From the NCBI RefSeq assembly GCF_001648175.1, contig NZ_CP015243.1, forward strand, positions 496,001 through 560,000: a stretch of 64,000 nt of DNA. The letters are read 5' to 3'. Shown here piece after piece: positions 25,393 through 34,000 of the stretch. The notes beneath the pieces are model-generated. The model saw nothing but the letters and a program-made list of their open reading frames with translations, ran no database searches and had not been told where the DNA came from. Every line of letters begins with the position of its first letter. Position 1 is the stretch's first letter. Source of the stretch: Halotalea alkalilenta (lineage in GTDB: Bacteria > Pseudomonadota > Gammaproteobacteria > Pseudomonadales > Halomonadaceae). Made by a program: the position numbers and the translations under genes.

Positions 25393-25872
25393 AATGCGAA
25401 GGCAATTCGGGATGAAGTCACTACCGGCTCGATTTTGATTCATAGTAGATACTAATTTGTCGGAGGAAGATAATAAAAATAATCGCCATGTTTCATATGA
25501 GAAACTTTTTCATCGTTAATGGAATATTCCATAGATAGGGCTGTAATATGAAGGAAGATATTAGGATATTTTTTTCTTGCACGTGGCAAAAAAGGTCTCT
25601 TGGCTTACTTGCCATTAAGATGATACCGTAGCTGTAATTATTTGTGGTATGAATCCATGTTTGCTCAGAATCTACGACGCAGGCCTTTCATTACATTCGC
25701 TTGAACGCGCTGTCAGACTACTTTCCGGGACCTAACATCCAGGCCCTGCGCTCGCCGCCATGCCATGCCATGCCATGCCGTTTAGTGCCCCATTCATTGG
25801 GTGCGGTCAGCTGCGAATTCGACTACTGATTTTAGTTCCCTTCAGTGAAATTCGCATTTCAAGGAGAGCGAT
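25393..25872. other. AT-rich intergenic region after cdiI
   Basis: The first 300 bp keep the AT-rich composition of the toxin/immunity module; the rest returns to GC-rich. One 27-codon frame (25548-25631, MKEDIRIFFSCTWQK...) is too short and unrecognised; it may be a remnant of an earlier toxin or immunity gene. No terminator hairpin with a T-run was found. GCCAT is repeated four times at 25757-25779. Confidence 0.5.
25757..25779. repeat. GCCAT pentanucleotide repeat (four copies plus GCC)
   Basis: Four perfect GCCAT units followed by GCC, 93 bp before the MRJP-family gene. Five-base repeats can slip during replication; this one is short and intergenic, so any effect would be on promoter spacing. 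Confidence 0.7.
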
Positions 25873-27006
25873 ATGGCTTGGTCTCGTCCCGCTGCGTGGT
25901 TGACGGTGCTGCTTGCCTCGGTTGCGACGCCCGCGCTTGCGTTGGATCAGCTGGGCATCCCGATGCCGGAGCGTGAGGATCCGCGGTTGGAGGTGGTGTT
26001 CGAGTCGCCGCGGATATGGAACGGTGCGACGATCGATCCCTCGAGTGGCGAGGTGTTCGCGGTCTATCCGCTGCTCGATGGCGCCGGGGCGCAGGTCACT
26101 CGTTTGACCGGGCGGGAGAGCGCAGAGCCCTACCCGGACGCAGCGTGGAACCAGTGGGATGAGTCCGAGCCGGGGCGCCATTTCCTGCACGCCAATGCGC
26201 TCAGGATCGGTCCAGACGGGCATCTGTGGGTGGTCGATTCAGGTGTCGCCCAAGGGGAGAGCCGGCGTACGCCGGGTGCGGGTAAATTGGTCGAGATCGA
26301 TCCGGCGAGCGACCAGGTGATCAACGTCCATGTCGTTCCGGACGAGGTGCTGCACGATGAAAGTTTCATCAACGATATCCGCTTCGATGGGGACTTCATC
26401 TACGCCGCCGACTCCGGCGCCCCGGGCATCCTGGTCTTCGATCGCAAAGCGGGTGAATTCAGTCGAGTCCTGGATGGGCACCCGCTGGCGACCAGCATCC
26501 GCCCCATCCATGCCAAGGGCGCGCCCCAGCTCGAAAGCGACGGCTCGCCGGCGGTGGTCCACGCCGACCAGCTCGAGGTCTCGCCCGACGGGCGCTATTT
26601 CTACTTTCAGCCGGTCGGCGGCCCGATGGCGCGGATCGAGACCCGCTGGCTCAAGGATCCCGCGCTGCGCGCCGAGGCCGACGATCACGTCGAGGAGTGG
26701 GCCGACACGCCGAGCACCGGCGGCACCGCGATCGATGCCGAGGGCAATATCTATGTCGCCGATACCAATGCGCGCAGGATCCTGCGCTTCGACCCGAACG
26801 GCGAGCACCAACAGCTGATCGAGGATCCGCGGCTGATCTCGCCGGATGCGCTGTGGATCGACGCCGAGGGCTGGCTGTGGATTCCCGCGACCCAGATGAG
26901 CCTGCTGGGTACCGACGATGGCCAGGTACCGAATTCGGTCGAGTACCCGATACAGCTGCTGCGAATGAAGATCGACGCCAAGCCCGCGCCGAATGATCAC
27001 GGCTGA
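25873..27006 (+). CDS. Secreted Yellow/major royal jelly protein-family beta-propeller
   Basis: The 377-aa protein has a signal peptide (1-23, cleaved after ALA) and a six-bladed propeller related to Yellow/MRJP and SMP-30-like proteins. Family signs are AWNQWD followed by FLHANALRIGPDGHLWVVDSG, ESFINDIRFDGDFIYAADSG, and GGTAIDAEGNIYVADTNARRILRF. Bacterial members are periplasmic and mostly uncharacterised; some bind small amines or act as lactonase-like enzymes. A strong AAGGAGAG ribosome site precedes the ATG. It is convergent with the decarboxylase gene, with a shared terminator between them. Confidence 0.82.
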   Translation: MAWSRPAAWLTVLLASVATPALALDQLGIPMPEREDPRLEVVFESPRIWNGATIDPSSGEVFAVYPLLDGAGAQVTRLTGRESAEPYPDAAWNQWDESEPGRHFLHANALRIGPDGHLWVVDSGVAQGESRRTPGAGKLVEIDPASDQVINVHVVPDEVLHDESFINDIRFDGDFIYAADSGAPGILVFDRKAGEFSRVLDGHPLATSIRPIHAKGAPQLESDGSPAVVHADQLEVSPDGRYFYFQPVGGPMARIETRWLKDPALRAEADDHVEEWADTPSTGGTAIDAEGNIYVADTNARRILRFDPNGEHQQLIEDPRLISPDALWIDAEGWLWIPATQMSLLGTDDGQVPNSVEYPIQLLRMKIDAKPAPNDHG

Positions 27007-27093
27007 ATACTTCGGTGTCAGGGCATCATTGCTGATCATTCTCGGTCGATACGCTGCATAGGCGCGCTACGCCGAGCATTGATTCTTCAAAAA

Positions 27094-27131
27094 CCAATAC
27101 CCCGCGCGAGTTCCCCCGCGCGGGGTATTGG
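27094..27131. terminator. Perfect 15-bp hairpin, terminator between convergent genes
   Basis: CCAATACCCCGCGCG (27094-27108) pairs fully with CGCGCGGGGTATTGG (27117-27131) across an 8-nt loop. On the minus strand it is followed by GGTTTTTG, a T-run, so it should end the decarboxylase transcript; on the plus strand it has no T-run. Confidence 0.85.
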
Positions 27132-27180
27132 CGTTGCTCCGGCGAGCTGCGCTGCCCGCTGGCGCGCTCGGAGCCCAGGC

Positions 27181-28344
27181 TTAGAGATAGTAGGATTTCA
27201 GCGGGGGGAAGCCGTTGAACTCGATCGCGCTGTAGCTCGTGGTGTAGGCGCCGGTGGAGAACCAGTAGAGCCGGTCTCCGCTGGAGAGGTTGAGCGGCAG
27301 GCCGTACTTGTACTGCTCGTACATGATGTCGGCGCTGTCGCAGGTGGGCCCTGCGATCACCACTTCCTCGAGCTCACCCTTGCGTTCGGTCCAGATCGGG
27401 AACTTGATCGCTTCGTCCATCGTTTCGACCAGGCCTGAGAACTTGCCGACGTCGGTATAGACCCAGCGCTCGACCGCGGTGCGCGACTTGCGTGCGACCA
27501 GCACCACTTCGCTGACCAGTACGCCTGCATTGGCGATCAGCGAGCGGCCGGGCTCGAGGATGATCTCCGGCATGTCGTCGCCGAAGTCCTCTTGCAGGAA
27601 GCGGGTGATCTCCTCGGCGTAGACCGCCAGCTCGTTGGTGCGCTGGAGGTAGTTGGCCGGGAAGCCGCCACCCATGTTGATCATCTTCAGCACGATGCCG
27701 TCTTCCTCGCGCAGGCGCTCGAAGATCACTTTGACCTTGGCGATCGCTGCGTCCCACACTCCGATGTCGCGCTGCTGCGAACCGACGTGGAACGAGATCC
27801 CGTAGGGGTCGAGGCCGAGTTCGCGGGCGAGGATCAAAAGGTCCATCGCCATGTCGGTCTGGCAGCCGAACTTGCGTGACAGTGGCCAGTCCGCGGTGGA
27901 GGAGCCTTCGGTGAGGATGCGAACGTAGATCTTCGAGCCCGGCGCCGCCTTGGCGATGTTGCGCAGGTCGGCTTCCGAGTCGGTGGCGAACATCCGCACG
28001 CCCTTCTCGTAGAAGTAGCGCACGTCGCGGGCTTTCTTGATCGTGTTGCCGTAGCTGATCCGCGAGGCATCGACCCCGGTGGCGAGTACCTTGTCGAGCT
28101 CATAGATCGAGGCGATGTCGAAGTTCGAGCCCTTGTCGCGCAAGAGTTCGGTGATCTCGGTCGCCGGATTGGCCTTCACCGCGTAGAAGATCCGCGCGAA
28201 GGGAAAGCTCTCCACCAGCTCATCGAAGGCGCGCGAGATGGTGGCGAGATCGATCACCACGAACGGCGTCTCCTGGCCGTCGGCGAAGGTCTTGAGGCGC
28301 TCGAAGGTGGCGGGAGCGTAGTAGTCGTCGATGCGGATGGTCAT
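27181..28344 (-). CDS. PLP-dependent ornithine/lysine decarboxylase (alanine racemase fold)
   Basis: The 387-aa protein belongs to group IV (eukaryotic-ODC-like) decarboxylases. The PLP Lys57 lies in FYAVKANP; also seen are ISFHVGSQ, MGGGFP (phosphate site), EPGRSL and the active-site Cys in GPTCDSADIM. The start MTIRIDDYYAP at 28344 matches the family N-terminus better than a Met 12 codons upstream. It makes putrescine from ornithine and/or cadaverine from lysine. It fits the polyamine/arginine theme of the window but is distant from the arginine genes. Confidence 0.9.
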   Translation of the reverse strand: MTIRIDDYYAPATFERLKTFADGQETPFVVIDLATISRAFDELVESFPFARIFYAVKANPATEITELLRDKGSNFDIASIYELDKVLATGVDASRISYGNTIKKARDVRYFYEKGVRMFATDSEADLRNIAKAAPGSKIYVRILTEGSSTADWPLSRKFGCQTDMAMDLLILARELGLDPYGISFHVGSQQRDIGVWDAAIAKVKVIFERLREEDGIVLKMINMGGGFPANYLQRTNELAVYAEEITRFLQEDFGDDMPEIILEPGRSLIANAGVLVSEVVLVARKSRTAVERWVYTDVGKFSGLVETMDEAIKFPIWTERKGELEEVVIAGPTCDSADIMYEQYKYGLPLNLSSGDRLYWFSTGAYTTSYSAIEFNGFPPLKSYYL

Positions 28345-28945
28345 GCGGTGATGCTCCTCGAACGAGGCAGGAATGGGCACGTGTCGAACGGCCGGTCGAT
28401 CTCTCCCTCAAGGGTCGCCAAGGCCCACTGCGCGGGCATCGATAGCCCGCTCGTCATGGCTGCCAAGCGGATGGCGAAAGCGGTGGTCGTCGTTCGTCGC
28501 GGACTTTAGGGCCGCGCTCGGTCGAGCGCAAATGAATTCTCGTGCGAACGTGATTCTCCCTCTCGCAGCGCCTTGCCCTGCGGTCTTTTGCGGGCGTCGG
28601 GCGCCTTGGTCGAGGCGCTCGATGCGATGGCCGCGCGATACGATCGACCGCGACCTCCACAACGAGATCGACAGCCACAAAGGCGTTTGGGATAGTCGGA
28701 TCGGTTTCGGTAGGCGACCGACCATACGGGTGGCGGATGCGTTCAACGCCTGCGTCGCTCATGGCGCGCCGCGTGATGCTTCGGCGAGGTTCGATCTCGG
28801 CAGCGAGTACGGCGATGTCGTCCCGCTGGGCGGGACCTTCGAATGCATCGAGTCTCTGGGCTGAGCGCGCGCGAGGCGCGCTCGTTGCTCCATGGTCCCT
28901 ATAGCGTCAACAATCAAAAGCAGTCGCTAACGAGGAATCCTTTCC
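28345..28945. other. 600-bp region without a recognised gene
   Basis: This gap lies between the decarboxylase and MFS genes, which are divergent. It is GC-rich and open in one plus frame (28373-28864) but with an Arg/Ser-rich N-half that looks non-coding. The last 40 codons (ending VVPLGGTFECIESLG) have a more protein-like composition and may be a gene remnant. The promoters of both flanking genes must lie here; none was resolved by eye. Confidence 0.5.
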
Positions 28946-30259
28946 ATGTCCCACGCAACGCTCGATGGTCGGACGCAACCCGCGTCCGTCCAGGAGCAAT
29001 CGCTCTACCGCCGCGTCGCCTGGCGGCTGGTGCCGTTTCTGTGCCTCTGCTACCTGATGTCCTACCTCGACCGGATCAACGTCGGGTTCGCGCGCCTGAC
29101 GATGGAGAGCGATCTTGGCTTCAGCGCTTCGATCTACGGTTTCGGCGCGGGGCTTTTCTTCGTCGGCTACATCCTCTTCGAAGTGCCGAGCAACTTGATT
29201 CTGGCCCGGGTCGGCGCGAGGCTGTGGATCGCCCGGATCATGGTCACCTGGGGCATCATCTCGGGGATGACCATGCTGGTCACCGAGCCCTGGCACTTCT
29301 ATACCCTGCGCTTTTTGCTCGGTTTCGCCGAGGCGGGTTTCCTGCCCGGGGTGCTCTACTACCTGACCTGCTGGTTCCCCTCCTACCGGCGTGGCAAGGT
29401 GATGGCGCTGTTCATCATCGGGCTGCCGCTTTCCAGCGTGATCGGTGGGCCGCTGTCGGGGGGGATCATGCACTTCTTCGATGGCAGCTACGGCCTCGCC
29501 GGCTGGCAGTGGTTGTTCCTGCTCGAGGCCTTGCCGACCGTGGTGCTCGGCGTGGTGACGCTGTTTTGGCTACCCAATGGCATCAGTGACGCGCGCTGGC
29601 TCGACGCCGAGCAGAAGGCGCTGCTCCAGCGTCGGCTCAAGGATGACAACGACGAGCTCGGCGAGGGCAAGCATTCGTTCAAGGATGCCTTCCTGAGCCT
29701 CAGGGTCTGGCTGCTCGGTGGCATCGACTTCTCGATCCTGCTTTCGGCCTATGCGCTCGGCTTCTGGCTGCCGAGCTTCATCCGCGACACCGGGGTCTCC
29801 GACACCTTCCATATCGGCGTGCTCACCGCGATCCCGAGCATCGCGGGCGTCCTCGGCATGCTGGCGATCGGATTCAGCTCCGATCACTTCCGCGAGCGGC
29901 GCTGGCACATCATCGTGCCCTTCATCATCGGCGCGTTCAGCATGTTCGCCAGCACCTTCTTCACCCACCAGCTGGTCGCCACCGTCGCGCTGTTCTCGCT
30001 TGCCTCGCTCGCGATCTTCGGCGCGATCCCGGTGTTCTTCAGCCTGCCCGGCACCTTCCTCAAGGGTACCGCGGCTGCGACCGGCTTCGCCCTAGCGATC
30101 TCGGTGGCCAACATCGCAGGCCTGATCAGCAACTCGCTGATGGGGCTCATGCTCGATCTCACCGGCAGCGCGAGGTTTGCGATCTGGTTCTTCGCGGCTT
30201 GCCTGCTGCTGAGCTGCCTGATCGTGCTCTGGCTGCCGCCCAAGCTGGTCAATCGCTGA
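28946..30259 (+). CDS. MFS transporter, anion:cation symporter (ACS) family
   Basis: The 437-aa protein has about 12 membrane segments. The first loop YLDRINVGFARLTMESDLG and the segment RFLLGFAEAGFLPGVLYYLTCWFPSYRRGK are diagnostic of the ACS family (tartrate, phthalate, glucarate, 4-hydroxyphenylacetate transporters). It moves an organic anion with protons across the inner membrane; the substrate cannot be read. It stands alone, with an AGGAA ribosome site, and does not share an operon with a catabolic gene in the window. Confidence 0.92.
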   Translation: MSHATLDGRTQPASVQEQSLYRRVAWRLVPFLCLCYLMSYLDRINVGFARLTMESDLGFSASIYGFGAGLFFVGYILFEVPSNLILARVGARLWIARIMVTWGIISGMTMLVTEPWHFYTLRFLLGFAEAGFLPGVLYYLTCWFPSYRRGKVMALFIIGLPLSSVIGGPLSGGIMHFFDGSYGLAGWQWLFLLEALPTVVLGVVTLFWLPNGISDARWLDAEQKALLQRRLKDDNDELGEGKHSFKDAFLSLRVWLLGGIDFSILLSAYALGFWLPSFIRDTGVSDTFHIGVLTAIPSIAGVLGMLAIGFSSDHFRERRWHIIVPFIIGAFSMFASTFFTHQLVATVALFSLASLAIFGAIPVFFSLPGTFLKGTAAATGFALAISVANIAGLISNSLMGLMLDLTGSARFAIWFFAACLLLSCLIVLWLPPKLVNR

Positions 30260-30363
30260 ACATGTGCGGGCGGCCGACGGGGCGCTACGTGGAATGAGTG
30301 TCAACACGCCCCGGGGCTAGTAAACTCCTCGCCGCAAGACATTCCCCACGGAGAACCGCCGCG

Positions 30364-30963
30364 ATGTCATCACGCGAACTGGTGCTGGCAAGCGCCAACC
30401 CGGGCAAGCTGCGCGAATTCCAGGCGTTGCTTTCGCCGCTTGGGTTTTCACTTTCGTCCCAGGCTGACCACGGCGTCCTCGATGTCGAGGAGACCGGGCT
30501 GACCTTCGTCGAGAACGCGCTGCTCAAGGCGCGTGCGGCAGCCAAGGCGAGCGGTCGAGCGGCGCTGGCCGATGACTCAGGGCTCGCCGTCGATGTGCTC
30601 GACGGTGCGCCGGGGATCTATTCGGCCCGCTACGCGGGCGAGCCTTCCGACGACGGCGCCAACAATGCCAAGCTGCTCGAGGCGCTCAAGGACGTGCCCG
30701 AGGGCCAGCGCCAGGCGCGCTACTGGTGCGCGCTGGTCTTCCTGCGCCACGCTGAGGACCCGGCACCGCTGGTGATCCAGCGCGACTGGCGCGGTGAGAT
30801 CCTCTCGCTGCCGCGGGGCGAGGGCGGGTTCGGCTACGATTCGCTGTTCTGGCTGCCGGACCAGGGCGCAAGCGCCGCGGAGCTGACCGCTGGCGAGAAG
30901 AACCGCTTGAGCCATCGCGGTCGCGCGGTGGCGGCGCTGCTCGAGACGCTCAAGGCGCTGTGA
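30364..30963 (+). CDS. rdgB: Non-canonical purine NTP pyrophosphatase (dITP/XTP)
   Basis: The 199-aa enzyme removes dITP, dXTP and ITP from the nucleotide pool. It shows LASANPGKLREFQALL, the EETGLTFVENALLKARAA region, ADDSGLAVDVLDGAPGIYSARYAG, GFGYDSLFW and the C-terminal KNRLSHRGRA. The ATG at 30364 matches the family start. Its stop overlaps the hemW start by one base (TGATG), the usual rdgB-hemW pair of gammaproteobacteria. Confidence 0.95.
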   Translation: MSSRELVLASANPGKLREFQALLSPLGFSLSSQADHGVLDVEETGLTFVENALLKARAAAKASGRAALADDSGLAVDVLDGAPGIYSARYAGEPSDDGANNAKLLEALKDVPEGQRQARYWCALVFLRHAEDPAPLVIQRDWRGEILSLPRGEGGFGYDSLFWLPDQGASAAELTAGEKNRLSHRGRAVAALLETLKAL

Positions 30964-32165
30964 TGACCGCCCGCACGGCACTGCCGCCGCTCGCGCTCTA
31001 TGTCCATGTGCCGTGGTGCGTGCGCAAGTGTCCCTACTGCGACTTCAACTCCCACGGGGTCGGGCACGGTGCGGTGCTGCCTGAAGCCGAGTACGTCGAG
31101 GCCTTGATCGAGGATCTCGATCAGGACCTGGCGCTGATCGAGCCGCGGGCGCTGCGCAGCATCTTCATCGGCGGCGGTACGCCGAGCCTGCTGTCGCCGG
31201 ATGCCTATGTCCGGCTGCTCGAGGCCTGCGAGGCCCGGCTCGGCTTCGAGCCGGGGATCGAGATCACCCTCGAGGCCAACCCTGGCACCGTCGAGCGCAC
31301 GCGCTTCGAGGGCTATCGCCAGGCCGGGATCAATCGCCTGTCGCTGGGCATCCAGAGCTTCGACGATGCGCTGCTCGCCGAGCTTGGCCGCATCCACTCG
31401 GGCGACGACGCCGAGCGCGCGGTCGAGGCGGCGCGCGCGGCGGGGTTTTACAACTTCAACCTCGACCTGATGCATGGCCTGCCGGGGCAGTCGGTCGAAG
31501 GGGCGCTGGCCGACATCGAGCGCGCCCTTTCACTTTCGCCCGAGCATCTGTCCTGGTACCAGCTGACGCTCGAGCCGAACACCGAGTTCTTCTCCCATCC
31601 GCCCCGGATGCCGGAGGAGGAGACGCTGTTCGACATCCAGGACGAAGGCCATGCGCGGCTCGAAGCCGCGGGCCTCGAACGCTACGAAATTTCCGCCTAT
31701 GCGCGCGCCGGTGGCCTGGACCGGCGCGCGCGGCACAACCTCAACTACTGGCGTTTCGGCGACTATCTCGGCATCGGCGCCGGTGCCCATGGCAAGCTGA
31801 GCCGACTCGACAGCGATGGCGAACTCACGGCGACGCGCCGCTGGAAGAGCCGCCAGCCCGAGTCCTATCTCAAGCGCCGCCGCGACCCGCGCGGCTTCGT
31901 CGCCGGCCAACGGCAGATCGAGCGCGACGAGATCGGGCTCGAGTTTCTGATGAACGCGCTGCGCCTGGTCGAGGGCGTGCCGCTTGAACTCTGGCAGGCG
32001 CGCACGGGTCTATCCAACGCGCGCCTCGCCGCCCAGACCGCGCGGGCGCGGTCGATGATGCTGCTGGCCGAGGACCCCGGGAGGATCAAGGCGAGCCCAC
32101 GGGGTCTGCTATTCTTGAACGACCTGCTGGCACTGTGTGAGTCCGCGCGAGTACCGCTCGAATGA
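30963..32165 (+). CDS. hemW: HemW, radical SAM heme chaperone
   Basis: The 400-aa protein has the HemW signature at its N-terminus: LYVHVPWCVRKCPYCDFNSH, giving the Cys-x3-Cys-x2-Cys motif for a [4Fe-4S] cluster, then GGGTPSLL and the HemN C-terminal domain. It binds heme and inserts it into respiratory proteins; it is not coproporphyrinogen dehydrogenase, since it lacks the further N-terminal Cys of HemN. It is co-translated with rdgB. Confidence 0.95.
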   Translation: MTARTALPPLALYVHVPWCVRKCPYCDFNSHGVGHGAVLPEAEYVEALIEDLDQDLALIEPRALRSIFIGGGTPSLLSPDAYVRLLEACEARLGFEPGIEITLEANPGTVERTRFEGYRQAGINRLSLGIQSFDDALLAELGRIHSGDDAERAVEAARAAGFYNFNLDLMHGLPGQSVEGALADIERALSLSPEHLSWYQLTLEPNTEFFSHPPRMPEEETLFDIQDEGHARLEAAGLERYEISAYARAGGLDRRARHNLNYWRFGDYLGIGAGAHGKLSRLDSDGELTATRRWKSRQPESYLKRRRDPRGFVAGQRQIERDEIGLEFLMNALRLVEGVPLELWQARTGLSNARLAAQTARARSMMLLAEDPGRIKASPRGLLFLNDLLALCESARVPLE

Positions 32166-32202
32166 CCTGGTGTCCGGCACTGCCAAGAGAAGGAAGAATG
32201 CG

Positions 32203-33018
32203 ATGAACAAGCGTTTCTGGCTGGCACTGCCGCTGGCCGCCGCCGTGGGACTGGCCGGCTGCTCGACCAATGATCCCTACACCGGCCAGCGGGTCAGCAA
32301 CAATACCGGTAGTGGAGCGCTGATCGGCGCTGGCGCGGGCACCGCGATCGGCCTCGCCACCGGCGGCCACACCAGCGGTGCGGTGATCGGCGCAGCCGCG
32401 GGCTCGGTGCTCGGTGCCGGCGTCGGTGCCTACATGGACCGCCAGGAGCAGCAGCTGCGCCAGACCACCCGTGGCAGCGGCATCCAGGTGACCCGTACCG
32501 CCGACCAGCTGCAGCTCAACATGCCCAGCGCGATCCTCTTCGCGCATGACTCGAGCCAGCTCTCGAGTTCGATCGGGCCGGCGATGGACAGCGTGGTCAA
32601 CGTGCTGCGCGACTTTCCCGATACCGGCATCCAGATCGACGGCTACACCGACTCCACCGGTCGGGCTTCCTACAACCAGCAGCTCTCCCAGCTGCGCGCC
32701 CAGGCGGTCGGCGACTATCTCGCACGCGGTGGTATCGCGTTCAATCGCCTGACCATGACTGGCCACGGCGCGTCGAACTTCGTCGCCAGCAACGATAGCG
32801 AAGAGGGGCGCCAGCAGAACCGCCGGGTGACCATCACCCTGATTCCGCCGAACTACTCGAACCAGGTGATCCAGGGCCAGATCACCCCGCAGCAGTACGT
32901 GCCGGGCCAGAGCTCGCCGGGCCAGCAGTACGTACCGGGGCAGAGCACACCGGGACAGTACACGCCGGGTCAGTCGGTACCGACGCAGAGCGTGCCTACC
33001 CAGACCATCGGTAACTGA
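32203..33018 (+). CDS. OmpA-family lipoprotein with glycine zipper
   Basis: The 271-aa protein has a lipoprotein signal with lipobox LAGC (Cys20), a glycine-zipper segment (about 40-90; GALIGAGAGTAIGLATGG), and an OmpA-like peptidoglycan-binding domain (about 105-225; ILFAHDSSQL, DGYTDSTGRASYNQQLSQLRAQAVGDYL, NRRVTITL). The last 45 residues are a Pro-Gly-Gln-rich tail with about five PGQ repeats. It resembles YiaD with an extra tail. It tethers the outer membrane to peptidoglycan. Confidence 0.9.
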   Translation: MNKRFWLALPLAAAVGLAGCSTNDPYTGQRVSNNTGSGALIGAGAGTAIGLATGGHTSGAVIGAAAGSVLGAGVGAYMDRQEQQLRQTTRGSGIQVTRTADQLQLNMPSAILFAHDSSQLSSSIGPAMDSVVNVLRDFPDTGIQIDGYTDSTGRASYNQQLSQLRAQAVGDYLARGGIAFNRLTMTGHGASNFVASNDSEEGRQQNRRVTITLIPPNYSNQVIQGQITPQQYVPGQSSPGQQYVPGQSTPGQYTPGQSVPTQSVPTQTIGN

Positions 33019-33127
33019 ACGTCGAGGCGGACGAGGCGCTGCCTCGTTCGCCGGCGCCGGCGCTCCTGGCCTTGGCGTGTTCCATCAGCCCCTTTTCACG
33101 GCGCGTGAGGCGCCCTTGGAGCCCGAC

Positions 33128-33985
33128 GTGCTCGCCTACCAGCATGCCTATCACGCAGGCAACATTGCCGACGTCCACAAGCACCTGACGCTGTTCGCGC
33201 TTTCGCGCCAGATGACGGCCAAGACCTCGTCGATCACCTTCGTCGATACCCACGCCGGGCGCGGGCTCTACCCGCTCGATGCCACGGAGACTCAGCGCGG
33301 TGGTGAGTACCGCGACGGGGTGCTGCCGCTATGGCAGGCGCGCGACCGTCTCCAGGACGACGATCTGCTCGATGATTGGCTCGCCGCGCTCGATCTGCTC
33401 AATCCGCGGACGAAACTGGAGTGCTACCCGGGCTCGCCCTGGTGGTTCGCACAAATGATGCGCGAGGGCGATCGCCTCGAGCTCTACGAGCTGCACCCGC
33501 GTGAGTACGCGCATCTCGACGACCTGAGCGTCGCCGCGGGCGGGCTTCCAGTCGCCGCACGGCGGCACTTCGCCGATGGACTCGAGGCGGTGGTCAAGCA
33601 TTTGCCGGTGCCGACGCCACGACTGTGCGTGCTGATCGACCCCTCCTATGAGGTCAAGCGTGACTATCTGACCGTCGCCGAAACCCTCGGCAAGATCGGC
33701 GCCAAGGCGCGCCATGCGGTGGTCGCGATCTGGTATCCGCTATTGCCGGAGGAGCGCCATCTCGAACTGCTCGAGGCGAGCCGAGCGACCGGGCTGCGCA
33801 AGCTCTTGCGCAGCGAACTGCGCTATCGCGATCCCGGCAAGGGGCGCGGGATGTACGGCTCCGGCATGCTGCTGTTCAACCCACCGTGGCGGCTCGATGA
33901 CGAGCTCAGGCAAAGCTTCGACCACCTCGCCGCCTTCTATGGCGGCGGCGCCAGCCATCACCTCGACTGGTGGGTGGAGGAGTAG
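33128..33985 (+). CDS. rlmJ: 23S rRNA adenine-2030 N6-methyltransferase
   Basis: The 285-aa protein matches RlmJ: LAYQHAYHAGNIADVHKHLTL at the N-terminus, VDTHAGRGLYPL (SAM motif), ECYPGSPWWF, LHPREYAHLD and LIDPSYEVKRDY (catalytic motif IV; DPSY where E. coli has DPPY). The GTG at 33128, with GGAG 9 nt upstream, is chosen over a Met further upstream because the family starts with this sequence. It modifies A2030 of 23S rRNA. Confidence 0.92.
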   Translation: MLAYQHAYHAGNIADVHKHLTLFALSRQMTAKTSSITFVDTHAGRGLYPLDATETQRGGEYRDGVLPLWQARDRLQDDDLLDDWLAALDLLNPRTKLECYPGSPWWFAQMMREGDRLELYELHPREYAHLDDLSVAAGGLPVAARRHFADGLEAVVKHLPVPTPRLCVLIDPSYEVKRDYLTVAETLGKIGAKARHAVVAIWYPLLPEERHLELLEASRATGLRKLLRSELRYRDPGKGRGMYGSGMLLFNPPWRLDDELRQSFDHLAAFYGGGASHHLDWWVEE

Positions 33986-34000
33986 GCGCCGCTCTCGCGA

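Noticed and set aside
25548..25631. 27-codon small gene after cdiI
   Set aside because: Too short, no recognisable family and no clear ribosome site; mentioned only as a possible remnant.
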